Assembly: GCF_024436055.1 (NCBI RefSeq)
Contig: NZ_JANFNH010000001.1
Span: forward strand, 608,881-672,880
Source of the DNA: Streptantibioticus rubrisoli
GTDB lineage: Bacteria > Actinomycetota > Actinomycetes > Streptomycetales > Streptomycetaceae
Direction of reading: 5' to 3'
Length of the DNA stretch: 64,000 nt
Made by a program: the position numbers and the translations under genes. The stretch's first letter is position 1, and every line of letters starts with the position of its first letter. Below the pieces are notes generated by a model that was not told the DNA's origin, made no database searches, and saw only the letters and a program-made list of their open reading frames with translations. Shown here piece by piece: positions 22,613 to 31,071 of the stretch.

Positions 22613-25600
22613 TCATGCGTCCGTGTTCCACCGCACCACCGGATTGCCGAGCCACCGGCTGCCCGCGGGGACTTGTTCACCGCGCATGACCAGGGACGAG
22701 GGGCCGATCACCGTGCCGTCGCCGATCGTCGCGCCGGGCAGGACGATCGAGTGCGGTCCCAGGGTGGCGCCCCGGCCCAGGTGGACGGTGTCGATGCGCA
22801 TCAGGCGGTCGTGGAACAGGTGGGTCTGCAGTACGCAACCCCGGTTGACGCTCGCCCCCTCCTCCAACCGCACCAGATCGGTCTCCGGTAGCCAGTGGGT
22901 GTCACACCACACGCCCCGGCCGATGCGCGCGCCGAGGGTGCGCAGCCAGGCGTTCAGCAGCGGTGTGCCGACCAGGTAGTGGCCCAGCCAGGGCATGGCG
23001 AGGGTCTCAACGAAGGTGTCGTACAGCTCGTTGCGCCACACGAAGGAACTCCACAGCGGGTGTTGGCCGGTGGCGAACCGCCCGACCAGCAGCCACTTCG
23101 CCACGGTCGTGATCAGCAGCGCGAGCACACCCGTGGCCGTGAACAGCGGGCCGACCAGAGCGACCGCCGCCAACCAACCGGCCCTGTCAGCCAGTTCGGC
23201 CAGCGCCAGGAAGAACGCGTCGGCCAGGACGGCCACGCACAACAGCGGGATGAGACGGCAGACCTCGACCGCGGCGCGCATCAGCACCAGCGGCCTCGGC
23301 GGGTGGAACGTCCGCCGTGGATCAACGGCTTCCGGGCGCCGCGGCACGGTGAAGCCCGGGCGCCCCAGCCAGGACGCGCCGGGATCCAGGTGTGCGGGCG
23401 CGTCGGACAACACGCCGACCAGGGCCCGGTCCGGCAGCGTTCGGTCCGCTCCGACGATGCCCGAGTTGCCGACGAAAGCCCGCCGTCCGACGTGTGACCT
23501 GCCCAACCGCAGCCACCGGCCGCGGAGTTCGAACGGCGCGACCAACGCGTCGTCCGCCAGGAACGCACCGTGCTCGATCCGGGTCAGCGGTGGCAGCGTC
23601 AGCACGGTGGAGATCTCCGCCCGGCGACCCACCTTCGCACCGCACAACCTCAGCCACAGCGGGGTGAACAAGCTGGCGTAGAAGGGGAAAAGCAGCTTGC
23701 GGGCCTGATCCATCAATCGTGAGGTGACCCACGCACACCACGCCACCGAGCCGTACACGGGATGCGAACCCGGCGTCAGCGCACCACCGGCGACGCGTAC
23801 GACCAGCGCCACCAGCAGGGCGTAACTGACCGTGGTCAGCACCGTTCCGACGGGTACCGCCCACGGCAGTTGATGGATGAGAGCGGTCGGCGTCAGGGCG
23901 TCTCCCGCGGCGCTATCGAGGAGGACCACGGTGGGGAGCAGGGCGAGCAGCGGGACGGCGTCGAATCCGAGCCCGGCCAGGGCGTAGGCGGTGGGCCACC
24001 AGACGCCTCGTGTCCGCCCGGAGCGCCGGTATCCGTCCACCCCGTTGTCGTCCGGCACCGGCCGCGCCGGGCTGCCGCCGCATACCCGGCCCGCAGGCAC
24101 ATCGCCGGTGACGCAGGCGCCCGGGGCGACGTTGGCCCCGCGCCCGACGCTCGCGCCGGGCAGCAGCATCGCGCGGGCCGCCACGCGGGCGTGTGCGCCG
24201 ATGCGGACCGTGCCGAGGTGGAACGCGTCGCCGTCCAGCCACCAGCCGCTGATGTCTGCTTCCGGTTCCACCGCGCACCCGTCGCCGAACTCGCCCAGCC
24301 CGGTGACCGGCGGCATCGCGTGCAGCGCCACATCGCGGCCCACCGAGCACCCCACGGCCCGGGCGAACAGGGGCGCCCATGGTGTGCCGAGCAGTGTTGG
24401 GATGCCCAGCGTGGCAGCGGTGCGCTCCGCCGCCCACACCCGCAGGTGCACCGAGCCTCCCCGTTGATGGGTTCCGGGCCGGATCCCCACCGTGAGCAGG
24501 CGCGCCGCCGCCGCGCTGATGCCGACGCGGGCCGGTGCGGCGTAGAGCGCCAGCCAGCCGCCGACGATCAGCCACCAGGACAGTCGCGCGGTGCCCGCCA
24601 GCGGCCCTGCCAGGTTGTTGAGGCTGGCCAGCACCAGAAGCCAGCGCAGCCCGACGAAGGTCAACAAAGCGACAAGGAACGCGCATTGGACCACCCCGGC
24701 GCGGCGCGGTGTGGGTCGTACGACATGGCGTGGCTCGCTGCGCCGTGCCCGCATGTCAAGCCTGTCGGCCAGGTCACGCAGCGTCGGATGGTGGTAGACG
24801 TCGGTGACGGAGACGTCCGGATACCGCTCACGCAGCGTCGACACCAACCGTGCCGCGGTCAAACTGGTGCCGCCGATGGCGAAGAAGTCGGAATCGCCGG
24901 TCACGGATGCTGCGCCCAGCAGCCGCCGCCACTGCGCCGCGAGCCAGGCCGCGGTTCCCGGCAACTCCTCTTGCCGGGGGCTGCCCTCACCCCTCGTCGG
25001 CGGCCAGGGCAGCGCCATGCGGTCGATCTTGCCCGAGGTGTGCCTGGGCAGTTCGTCGACGACCACGATCCTGGGCAGCAGCGGCGCCGGGAGCCGGGCG
25101 CGCAGCCGGTCACGGGCCGAGGCCGGGTCGAAGCGGGCCGCACCGCCAGCGGGGACGACGTATCCGACCAGCACCTGTCCGGCGCCCGCGGTGGTGCGTA
25201 CGGCAGCGGCTGCGGCCCGTACCCCCGGCAGTTCCCGCAAGGCGCCGTCGATCTCACCGAGCTCCACCCGCCGCCCGGCGAGTTTGACCTGGTCATCGGT
25301 GCGGCCGAGGAACACCAGGCCCTGCGGTTCGGCCCGCACCAGATCGCCGGTGCGGTAGGCCCGCCGCCCGGCCAGTGCGGGGTGCGCGCCGAACGCCTCC
25401 GCGTCCCGGGCCGCGTCGAGGTAGCGGGCGGTGCCCACTCCGGCGATCAGCAGTTCGCCGGTCGCGCCCCATGGCACCGGGCGGCCCTCGGGGTCCACCA
25501 CGGCGACCGTCCAGCCGTCCAGTGGGCGGCCGATGCGCACCGGCTCGCCGGGGCGCAGCCGGGCGGCGCAGGCGACCACCGCGGTCTCGGTCGGGCCGTA

Positions 25601-26524
25601 GGTGTTCCACATCTCCCGGCCCGCCGCCAGCCGCTCGACCAACTCGCCCGGACAGTCCTCGCCGCCGACCACGAGCAGCCGTACCCGGTCCAGCGCCGCG
25701 ACTGGCCACAGTGCCAACAGGCCCGGAACGGTGGAGACCGCGGTGATGCGGCGCTCCACCAGCCACGGAGCCAGTTCGGCGCCCGCGCGCACAAGTGAGC
25801 GCGGCGCCGGGACCAGGCAGGCGCCGTGCCGCCAGGCCAGCCACATCTCCTCGCAGGAGGCGTCGAACGCCACGGACAGCCCGGCGAGCACCCGGTCTCC
25901 CGGCCCGAGCGGCCGGTCCCGCAGGAACAGCCGTGCCTCGGCGTCCACGAAGGCCGCCGCCGACCGGTGGCTGACCGCCACGCCCTTGGGCCGCCCGGTG
26001 GTTCCGGAGGTGAAGATGATCCACGCGTCGTCCTGCGGCGACGGGCGGTGTGGGCGCCTTCGTGGAGGCCGGGTACGGATCCGGCGGCGCACCGACAGGC
26101 CGGGACCGATCACCGCGCATACCGTGGCCTCGGACCAGATCGTCTCCGCCCGCTCCTCGGGGTCGTCGGCGTCCACCGGTACGTAGGCCGCGCCGGTCCA
26201 CAGCACGGCCAGGATCGCGACGTACAACTCGGCGGTACCGGACGGGACGCGGACCCCTACGCGGTCGCCGTGGCCGATGCCCATCTCGCGCAGGGTCCCG
26301 GCGTACGCGTTCACCTCGGCGAGCAGTGCCTGGTAGTCAACGGCGCCGGACCCGGCGTCCAGCGCCGGGGCGTGCGGATGCGCACGCGCCGTCGCCTCCA
26401 GCACGTCCACCAGCGTGCGGGGTGCAGCCGCGGGCACCGCCGACCACCGCGCCGCGGTCGGCGCGGGCTTGGTCGGCACACCCAGCGAGACCGGCGTCCG
26501 GCCAGCCGGAAGGACGTAGTTCAT
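22613..26524 (-). CDS. Pls/PosA-family membrane NRPS-like synthetase (candidate poly-amino-acid synthetase)
   Basis: The 1303-residue protein has the architecture of epsilon-poly-L-lysine synthetase (Pls, 1319 residues in Streptomyces albulus). The adenylation domain spans about 35-510 with FTSGTTGRPKG, NTYGPTE, YRTGD and a catalytic lysine in HTSGKID (Lys499). A carrier domain follows with FFAIGGTSL (Ser554). Six membrane helices in three pairs, near 610-665, 865-935 and 1095-1165, separate three left-handed-beta-helix-like acyltransferase domains rich in hexapeptide repeats. Aligned by eye to GrsA, the specificity residues read D-A-E-S-V-G-T-V-V-K, close to known lysine codes. It probably adenylates a basic amino acid and polymerises it through an isopeptide bond; the product is inferred. 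ATG 26524 gives the family length; the frame extends to 26638. Confidence 0.88.
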   Translation of the reverse strand: MNYVLPAGRTPVSLGVPTKPAPTAARWSAVPAAAPRTLVDVLEATARAHPHAPALDAGSGAVDYQALLAEVNAYAGTLREMGIGHGDRVGVRVPSGTAELYVAILAVLWTGAAYVPVDADDPEERAETIWSEATVCAVIGPGLSVRRRIRTRPPRRRPHRPSPQDDAWIIFTSGTTGRPKGVAVSHRSAAAFVDAEARLFLRDRPLGPGDRVLAGLSVAFDASCEEMWLAWRHGACLVPAPRSLVRAGAELAPWLVERRITAVSTVPGLLALWPVAALDRVRLLVVGGEDCPGELVERLAAGREMWNTYGPTETAVVACAARLRPGEPVRIGRPLDGWTVAVVDPEGRPVPWGATGELLIAGVGTARYLDAARDAEAFGAHPALAGRRAYRTGDLVRAEPQGLVFLGRTDDQVKLAGRRVELGEIDGALRELPGVRAAAAAVRTTAGAGQVLVGYVVPAGGAARFDPASARDRLRARLPAPLLPRIVVVDELPRHTSGKIDRMALPWPPTRGEGSPRQEELPGTAAWLAAQWRRLLGAASVTGDSDFFAIGGTSLTAARLVSTLRERYPDVSVTDVYHHPTLRDLADRLDMRARRSEPRHVVRPTPRRAGVVQCAFLVALLTFVGLRWLLVLASLNNLAGPLAGTARLSWWLIVGGWLALYAAPARVGISAAAARLLTVGIRPGTHQRGGSVHLRVWAAERTAATLGIPTLLGTPWAPLFARAVGCSVGRDVALHAMPPVTGLGEFGDGCAVEPEADISGWWLDGDAFHLGTVRIGAHARVAARAMLLPGASVGRGANVAPGACVTGDVPAGRVCGGSPARPVPDDNGVDGYRRSGRTRGVWWPTAYALAGLGFDAVPLLALLPTVVLLDSAAGDALTPTALIHQLPWAVPVGTVLTTVSYALLVALVVRVAGGALTPGSHPVYGSVAWCAWVTSRLMDQARKLLFPFYASLFTPLWLRLCGAKVGRRAEISTVLTLPPLTRIEHGAFLADDALVAPFELRGRWLRLGRSHVGRRAFVGNSGIVGADRTLPDRALVGVLSDAPAHLDPGASWLGRPGFTVPRRPEAVDPRRTFHPPRPLVLMRAAVEVCRLIPLLCVAVLADAFFLALAELADRAGWLAAVALVGPLFTATGVLALLITTVAKWLLVGRFATGQHPLWSSFVWRNELYDTFVETLAMPWLGHYLVGTPLLNAWLRTLGARIGRGVWCDTHWLPETDLVRLEEGASVNRGCVLQTHLFHDRLMRIDTVHLGRGATLGPHSIVLPGATIGDGTVIGPSSLVMRGEQVPAGSRWLGNPVVRWNTDA

Positions 26525-26603
26525 CGGTCGTCCGACGATCCTTCGCAGCGGTATCGCGCATCCCTGCCGTTCCCATTGTCCCGCGGATTCCGGTCCCGTC
26601 GAG

Positions 26604-26644
26604 GCACGAGTCGTACGAGTAGGAGGTGCGAGTCGCACGAGTAG
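26604..26644 (-). repeat. Tandem 19-bp direct repeats upstream of the Pls-like gene
   Basis: GCACGAGTCGTACGAGTAG (26604-26622) recurs as GTGCGAGTCGCACGAGTAG (26626-26644), 16 of 19 bases identical and offset by 22 bp, two helical turns. On the minus strand this reads as four ACTCG half-sites at offsets 0, 9, 22 and 31. It lies 80-120 bases before the Pls-like start and 267 before the divergent GTPase start. The rest of 26525-26910 has no gene. The layout suggests cooperative binding of a regulator; which one is unknown. Confidence 0.65.
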
Positions 26645-26910
26645 TCACGGACAAAGGCCGGACGGAATCGGCGGCGAACCGGAGAAGTAACGACACCCAC
26701 GTTCCACCCGTTTGCACTTTCCGCCATATTGCGGCTCTCGCGTGGACGCACGACGCAGGGTTGGTACGACTACTGCCCTGGCGCACCGCATCGGTCACAC
26801 GTGCTGTGCGCTTCCATTCGATTCCTGTGGCCAAGGGGCGGTGATCGCCATCGGTGGGAGACCGCCCCGGCGCCACCTCACTACGGCTCCGTGTAGGCGG
26901 CTGACCAGAC

Positions 26911-27516
26911 ATGACACTGCTCGAAAGGCACTCAGTGGACCTGGCGATCTCCAGCGATGCGGTACTGCACTCCACCACCTCCGCGAAGATCGTGGTGGCC
27001 GGTGGCTTCGGCGTGGGCAAGACCACGTTCGTGGGTGCCGTATCGGAGATCAGTCCGCTGCGCACCGAGGCGGTGCTGACCTCCGCCTCCGCGGGGATCG
27101 ACGACCTCACGCACGCGCCGGAGAAGAGCACGACGACCGTGGCGATGGACTTCGGCCGCCTCAGCCTCGACGACGATCTGGTCCTGTACCTGTTCGGTAC
27201 GCCTGGTCAGGACCGCTTCTGGTTCATGTGGGACGACCTGATGCGTGGTGCGATCGGTGCGGTGGTGCTGGTGGACACCCGGCGGCTGGCCGACTGCTTC
27301 CCGGCGATCGACTACTTCGAGAACTCAGGGCTGCCGTTCGTCATCGCACTGAACGGATTCGACGGCCACCAGCCGTACGCACCCGACGAGGTACGAGAGG
27401 CGCTGCAGATCGGCCCCGAGGCGCCCATCGTGAGCACCGACGCGCGACTGCGCCAGGAGGCGAGGAACACGCTCATCGCGTTGATGGAGCACGCGCTGCT
27501 GGCACGGTTGCGGTAG
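26911..27516 (+). CDS. CvnD-like small GTP-binding protein (orphan)
   Basis: The 201-residue G-protein has the P-loop VVAGGFGVGKTTFVG (residues 28-42), a switch-like TSASAGIDD region, the DxxG-type GTPGQDRFWFMWDDLMRGA motif near 96 and LNGFDG in place of NKxD. This is the pattern of CvnD proteins, the GTPase of actinobacterial conservons (CvnA histidine-kinase-like, CvnB roadblock, CvnC DUF742, CvnD). None of the usual partners is adjacent, so this is an orphan copy. It diverges from the Pls-like gene over a shared 386-base region. ATG 26911 or GTG 26935 may be the start. Tandem repeats and a hairpin follow its stop. Confidence 0.88.
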   Translation: MTLLERHSVDLAISSDAVLHSTTSAKIVVAGGFGVGKTTFVGAVSEISPLRTEAVLTSASAGIDDLTHAPEKSTTTVAMDFGRLSLDDDLVLYLFGTPGQDRFWFMWDDLMRGAIGAVVLVDTRRLADCFPAIDYFENSGLPFVIALNGFDGHQPYAPDEVREALQIGPEAPIVSTDARLRQEARNTLIALMEHALLARLR

Positions 27517-27526
27517 ACCGCAACCT

Positions 27527-27568
27527 CAGTGCCGAATCCCCAGTGCCGAATCCCCAGTGCCGCGTTCT
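27527..27568 (+). repeat. 14-bp tandem repeat
   Basis: CAGTGCCGAATCCC occurs at 27527-27540 and again, identical, at 27541-27554. A third partial unit, CAGTGCCGCGTTCT, follows to 27568. The array begins 10 bases behind the GTPase stop and abuts a hairpin made from the related sequence GGCACCGA. It looks like slippage-generated intergenic sequence. Confidence 0.8.
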
Positions 27569-27569
27569 C

Positions 27570-27590
27570 GGCACCGAAATCCTCGGTGCC
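27570..27590 (+). terminator. Short stem-loop, probable terminator
   Basis: GGCACCGA (27570-27577) pairs with TCGGTGCC (27583-27590) around AATCC, between the convergent GTPase and phosphoglucomutase genes. Confidence 0.6.
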
Positions 27591-27641
27591 GACCCGAACT
27601 CCTAGTATTCTCCGCCGAGTTCACCCTCGCCGGACAGGTCG

Positions 27642-29288
27642 CTACCGAGCGCTGGCGAGGGCGGTCGACACCACGGACCTGGCCTCCTGCTGCACCTGGG
27701 CGAGGTGGTCGGGGCCGAGGAAGGACTCGGCGTAGACCTTGTACACGTCCTCGGTGCCCGAAGGGCGGGCCGCGAACCAGGCGTTGTGCGTGCACACCTT
27801 GATGCCGCCGATCGGGGCCCGGTTACCGGGGGCCTCGGTGAGGACGGCGGTGATCCGCTCGCCCGCGAGGCTGTCCGTGGTGACCTGTTCCGGCGACAGC
27901 TTGGCGAGCACCGCCTTCTCGGCCTTGGTGGCGGGCGCGTCGATGCGCGCGTAGGCAGGCTCCCCGAAGCGGTCGGTGAGGGCGTAGTAGTGCCAGGACG
28001 GAGACCTACCGGTCACGGCGATGATCTCGGCGGCGAGCAGCGCGAGGACGATGCCGTCCTTGTCGGTCGTCCAGACCGAACCGTCCCGCCGAAGGAAGGA
28101 CGCCCCGGCCGACTCCTCGCCGCCGAATCCCAGTGTCCCGGCCAGCAGTCCGTCCACGAACCACTTGAAACCGACCGGCACCTCCACCAGTTGGCGTCCC
28201 AACTCCGCCGCCACCCGGTCGATCATGCCGGAGGACACCAGCGTCTTGCCGACACCGGTGGTGCGCGGCCACTGGTCGCGGTGTGCGTACAGGTAGGAAA
28301 TGGCCACCGCGAGATAGTGGTTGGGATTCATCAGTCCCCCGTCCGGCGTGACGATGCCGTGCCGGTCCGCGTCGGCGTCGTTGGCGGTGGCCACCTGGTA
28401 CTTCTCGCGCTGCGCGATCAGGGAGGCCATCGCGTGGGGCGAGGAGCAGTCCATGCGGATCCTGCCGTCCCAGTCCAGCGTCATGAACCGCCAGGTGGGA
28501 TCGGTCAGCGGATTGACCACGGTCAGCTCGAGCCGGTGCCGCTCGGCGATCCGCTCCCAGTACGCCACCGACGCACCGCCCATCGGATCGGCGCCGATGC
28601 GCACTCCCGCCGAACGCACCGCGTCCAGGTCGACCACGCCGGGCAGGTCCTCGACGTAGCGCCCCAGGAAGTCATACCGCCCGGTGCTCGGCGCCGACAG
28701 CGCGCGGGCGTACGGCATCCGCCGCACGTTCCTGAGGCCGTCGGCGATGAGTTCGTTGGCGCGGTCCTGGATCCACGCGGTGGCGGCCGAGTCCGCGGGG
28801 CCGCCGTTCGGCGGGTTGTACTTGAAGCCGCCGTCGGCGGGCGGGTTGTGGGACGGGGTGACCACCACTCCGTCCGAAAGGCCGCTGGAACGACCCGAGT
28901 TGTGGGTGAGGATGGCGTGCGAGACGGCGGGAGTGGGGGTGTAGCCGTCGGCGCTGTCCACCAGCACGGCAACGTCGTTGGCGGCGAAGACCTCAAGTGC
29001 GGTCACCCGTGCCGGTTCGGACAGCGCGTGGGTGTCGGCGCCGAGGAACAGTGGGCCGTCGGTGCCTGCTGACTTCCGGTAGTCACAGATCGCCTGGCTG
29101 GTGGCCGAGATGTGGTCCTCGTTGAACGCCGTGGCCAGCGACGAGCCCCGGTGCCCTGAGGTGCCGAACGCAACGCGTTGGGCGGGGTCGGCGGGGTCGG
29201 GACGCAGCGCGTAGTACGCGGTCACCAGCCGGGCGACGTCGACCAGGTCGGACGGCTGTGCGGGCCGTCCCGCTCGTTCGTGCGGCAT
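27642..29288 (-). CDS. pgm: Phosphoglucomutase (alpha-D-glucose phosphate-specific)
   Basis: The 548-residue enzyme interconverts glucose 1-phosphate and glucose 6-phosphate, feeding glycogen, trehalose and cell-wall sugar pathways. Visible motifs are FGTSGHRGSS near residue 41, the phosphoserine loop VVVTPSHNPPADGGFKYNPP (about 140-160), the metal-binding DADADRHG loop near 305, the GFGGEESAG sugar loop near 400 and the C-terminal phosphate-binding RPSGTEDVYKVYAE. Length matches family members (about 546). ATG 29288 is chosen because GAGGAG lies just upstream; a reading frame extending to 30596 is an artefact that would read through the divergent MFS gene. Confidence 0.95.
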   Translation of the reverse strand: MPHERAGRPAQPSDLVDVARLVTAYYALRPDPADPAQRVAFGTSGHRGSSLATAFNEDHISATSQAICDYRKSAGTDGPLFLGADTHALSEPARVTALEVFAANDVAVLVDSADGYTPTPAVSHAILTHNSGRSSGLSDGVVVTPSHNPPADGGFKYNPPNGGPADSAATAWIQDRANELIADGLRNVRRMPYARALSAPSTGRYDFLGRYVEDLPGVVDLDAVRSAGVRIGADPMGGASVAYWERIAERHRLELTVVNPLTDPTWRFMTLDWDGRIRMDCSSPHAMASLIAQREKYQVATANDADADRHGIVTPDGGLMNPNHYLAVAISYLYAHRDQWPRTTGVGKTLVSSGMIDRVAAELGRQLVEVPVGFKWFVDGLLAGTLGFGGEESAGASFLRRDGSVWTTDKDGIVLALLAAEIIAVTGRSPSWHYYALTDRFGEPAYARIDAPATKAEKAVLAKLSPEQVTTDSLAGERITAVLTEAPGNRAPIGGIKVCTHNAWFAARPSGTEDVYKVYAESFLGPDHLAQVQQEARSVVSTALASAR

Positions 29289-29510
29289 CCAGCGCTCCTC
29301 GCAGATCCGGTCCGGACATGTCATTTTTCCGGACGCCTGACCGTAGGGTCCGCTCCGACACGGGGTGCGGGCGAGAGGCGGATTCCGGCCGCCCGCCCAC
29401 CCCCGGACGGCCACCGGGAAGCCACGGCCACCGGCCCGGGCGCGTGCCCGCACCGGGGGCCGCCGGAAAATGCCGAGCGGCTCGTCAGGCGGCTGCACTA
29501 GCCTCCGGCC

Positions 29511-30764
29511 ATGGCCGAACTCGCCGATGAGACGCCCGCGTTGGGCCGACCGCGCCCGCTGTGGCGTGATCGGGACTTCAGCGTCTTCTGGGCCGCGCAG
29601 ACCCTCTCGGTGGTCGGCGACTCGTTCGCGCTGATCGCCCTGCCGCTCCTGGTGTTCCGGGCGACGGGATCCGTGGCGCAGATGGGACTGCTCACGGCTG
29701 TGGCGGCTGTGGCGTCGGTTGTCGCCGGGGTCTTCGCCGGAGTCGTGGTCGACCGGCTGGACCGCAGGATGCTGCTGGTCGCCTGTGACCTCGCCCGCAT
29801 GGTGCTGTACGGGCTGGTCCCGCTGACCTGGGCGTTCGGCCCGCACGTCTGGCTGCTGTACATGGTCCTGCCGCTGGGCGAGGCGGTCGGGATGCTGTTC
29901 TCCGTCACATATGTGACCGCCGTACGGGCGCTGGTTCCCGGGGACCGCATCACGCAGGCCAACGGCAGGCTGAACGCCACGGCCGCGGCGGCCGGGGTCA
30001 TCGGACCGGTGCTGGCGGGGGCGGTGGCCGGGCGGTTCGGCCCGGCCGCGGCGGTCGGCGTGGACGCGGCGAGCTTCGCGGTGTCGGCGGCCTGCGTGAG
30101 CTTCGTACGGTTCCGGGGCCGGACGCGGACGGAGCAGCGCAGCGACGGCTGGCGTGAACTGCTCGCCGGGGTGGCGTTCCTGCGGCGGCAGCCGGTGCTG
30201 CGGACGCTGACGGTGCTGCTGTCGGTGTTCTGCTTCCTCACCCTCGGCCTGGACGACCTGATCGTCTACCACCTCAAGCACGATCTCGGCCAGGGCGACG
30301 GCACGGTCGGCACCGTCTTCGCGATCGGCGCGCTGGGCACCGTCACCGGCGCGCTGCTCGTCGCCCCGATCCGCCGCACCATGGGATTCGGGGTGGCGTG
30401 GATCGGTGGGGTGGCGGTGGGCGGGCTCGCCCTGGCGGGCATCGGCTCGGCCGGCAGCGTGCCGGTCATCGGTGCGCTGGCCGCCGCGTTCCTGGGGTGC
30501 GTCAGCGTGGCCGGTACGTGCTCGATGTCCCTGCGGCAGGAGGTGACCCCGGACCATCTGCTGGGCCGGGTCACCTCGGCGTTCTGGACCATCCACTACT
30601 CGGCGGCACCGGTGGGCGCGGCCGTCCTCACCTGGGCCGCGCAGCGCTGCGGTACGGCGGTCGTCTGCCTGGTCGCGGGCGCCTGTTGTCTGCTCACCGC
30701 GGTACTGGCGCTGTTCACCCCGGTCCGCGTGCCGCGCCCGGAACAGGCGGGCGATCCGGCCTGA
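29511..30764 (+). CDS. MFS transporter, EntS-like exporter
   Basis: This 417-residue transporter has about 12 helices and the MFS_3/EntS pattern: LWRDRDFSVFWAAQTLSVVG at the N-terminus, the motif-A-like VVDRLDRRMLL loop after helix 2, and the TPDHLLGRVTSAFWTIHYSA segment near the end. EntS-type proteins export siderophores or drugs. It lies just upstream of an iron-regulated Fe(III) ABC operon, so a link with iron is possible but not shown; the iron box lies after its stop and does not obviously control it. Confidence 0.85.
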   Translation: MAELADETPALGRPRPLWRDRDFSVFWAAQTLSVVGDSFALIALPLLVFRATGSVAQMGLLTAVAAVASVVAGVFAGVVVDRLDRRMLLVACDLARMVLYGLVPLTWAFGPHVWLLYMVLPLGEAVGMLFSVTYVTAVRALVPGDRITQANGRLNATAAAAGVIGPVLAGAVAGRFGPAAAVGVDAASFAVSAACVSFVRFRGRTRTEQRSDGWRELLAGVAFLRRQPVLRTLTVLLSVFCFLTLGLDDLIVYHLKHDLGQGDGTVGTVFAIGALGTVTGALLVAPIRRTMGFGVAWIGGVAVGGLALAGIGSAGSVPVIGALAAAFLGCVSVAGTCSMSLRQEVTPDHLLGRVTSAFWTIHYSAAPVGAAVLTWAAQRCGTAVVCLVAGACCLLTAVLALFTPVRVPRPEQAGDPA

Positions 30765-30917
30765 CCGGCCGCCGTGAACCGATCACGCTTCGGTCACGGT
30801 TGGGGGCGGTGGGGGTGTTCGTCGGGTCATGAGACGGTCAAAAATCAGCGCCCATAACCGGGCGAACTGGCGCATTCGCGTTGATGGGTGGCGGGAAATC
30901 GCTGCGCGGACTGGTGT

Positions 30918-30944
30918 GGAACCAAGCCTTACCTAAGTAAGGTA
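30918..30944 (+). promoter_or_regulatory. Iron box (DmdR/IdeR-type operator)
   Basis: AAGCCTTACCTAAGTAAGGTA contains GCCTTACCTAA, a perfect half of the DtxR-family iron-box consensus (TTAGGTTAGSCTWACCTWA), and a nested inverted repeat TACCT-AAGTA-AGGTA (30930-30944). It lies about 130 bases before the iron-uptake operon, where an Fe(II)-DmdR repressor would block transcription. The remaining bases of 30765-31071 hold no gene. Confidence 0.8.
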
Positions 30945-31071
30945 CGCCTTGCTTCATTGGTCGGGTGTGTGCCGGGCGGACGGGCGAAGTCCGTGAAAGC
31001 GGTGGGGGTCGCGGCGCAGACCCAGGCGGTGCCGTCTTGACGGCCCGTTTGTGTCTCATTCGGAGGGTCCC

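Noticed and set aside
23762..25798. 678-codon plus-strand ORF opposite the Pls-like gene
   Set aside because: It is dominated by Arg, Gln, Ala and Gly and mirrors a gene that shows all adenylation-domain motifs.
26712..27605. Plus-strand ORF overlapping the GTPase gene
   Set aside because: It is Arg/Gly-rich shadow sequence; the GTPase frame has all G-motifs.
29289..30596. N-terminal extension of the phosphoglucomutase frame
   Set aside because: It would run antisense through the MFS exporter gene. GAGGAG before ATG 29288 and the family length support the shorter start.
30918..30944. Siderophore gene cluster near the iron box
   Set aside because: The iron box fits an Fe(III) ABC importer; no siderophore synthetase or receptor gene is present besides the Pls-like gene, which is not of that type.
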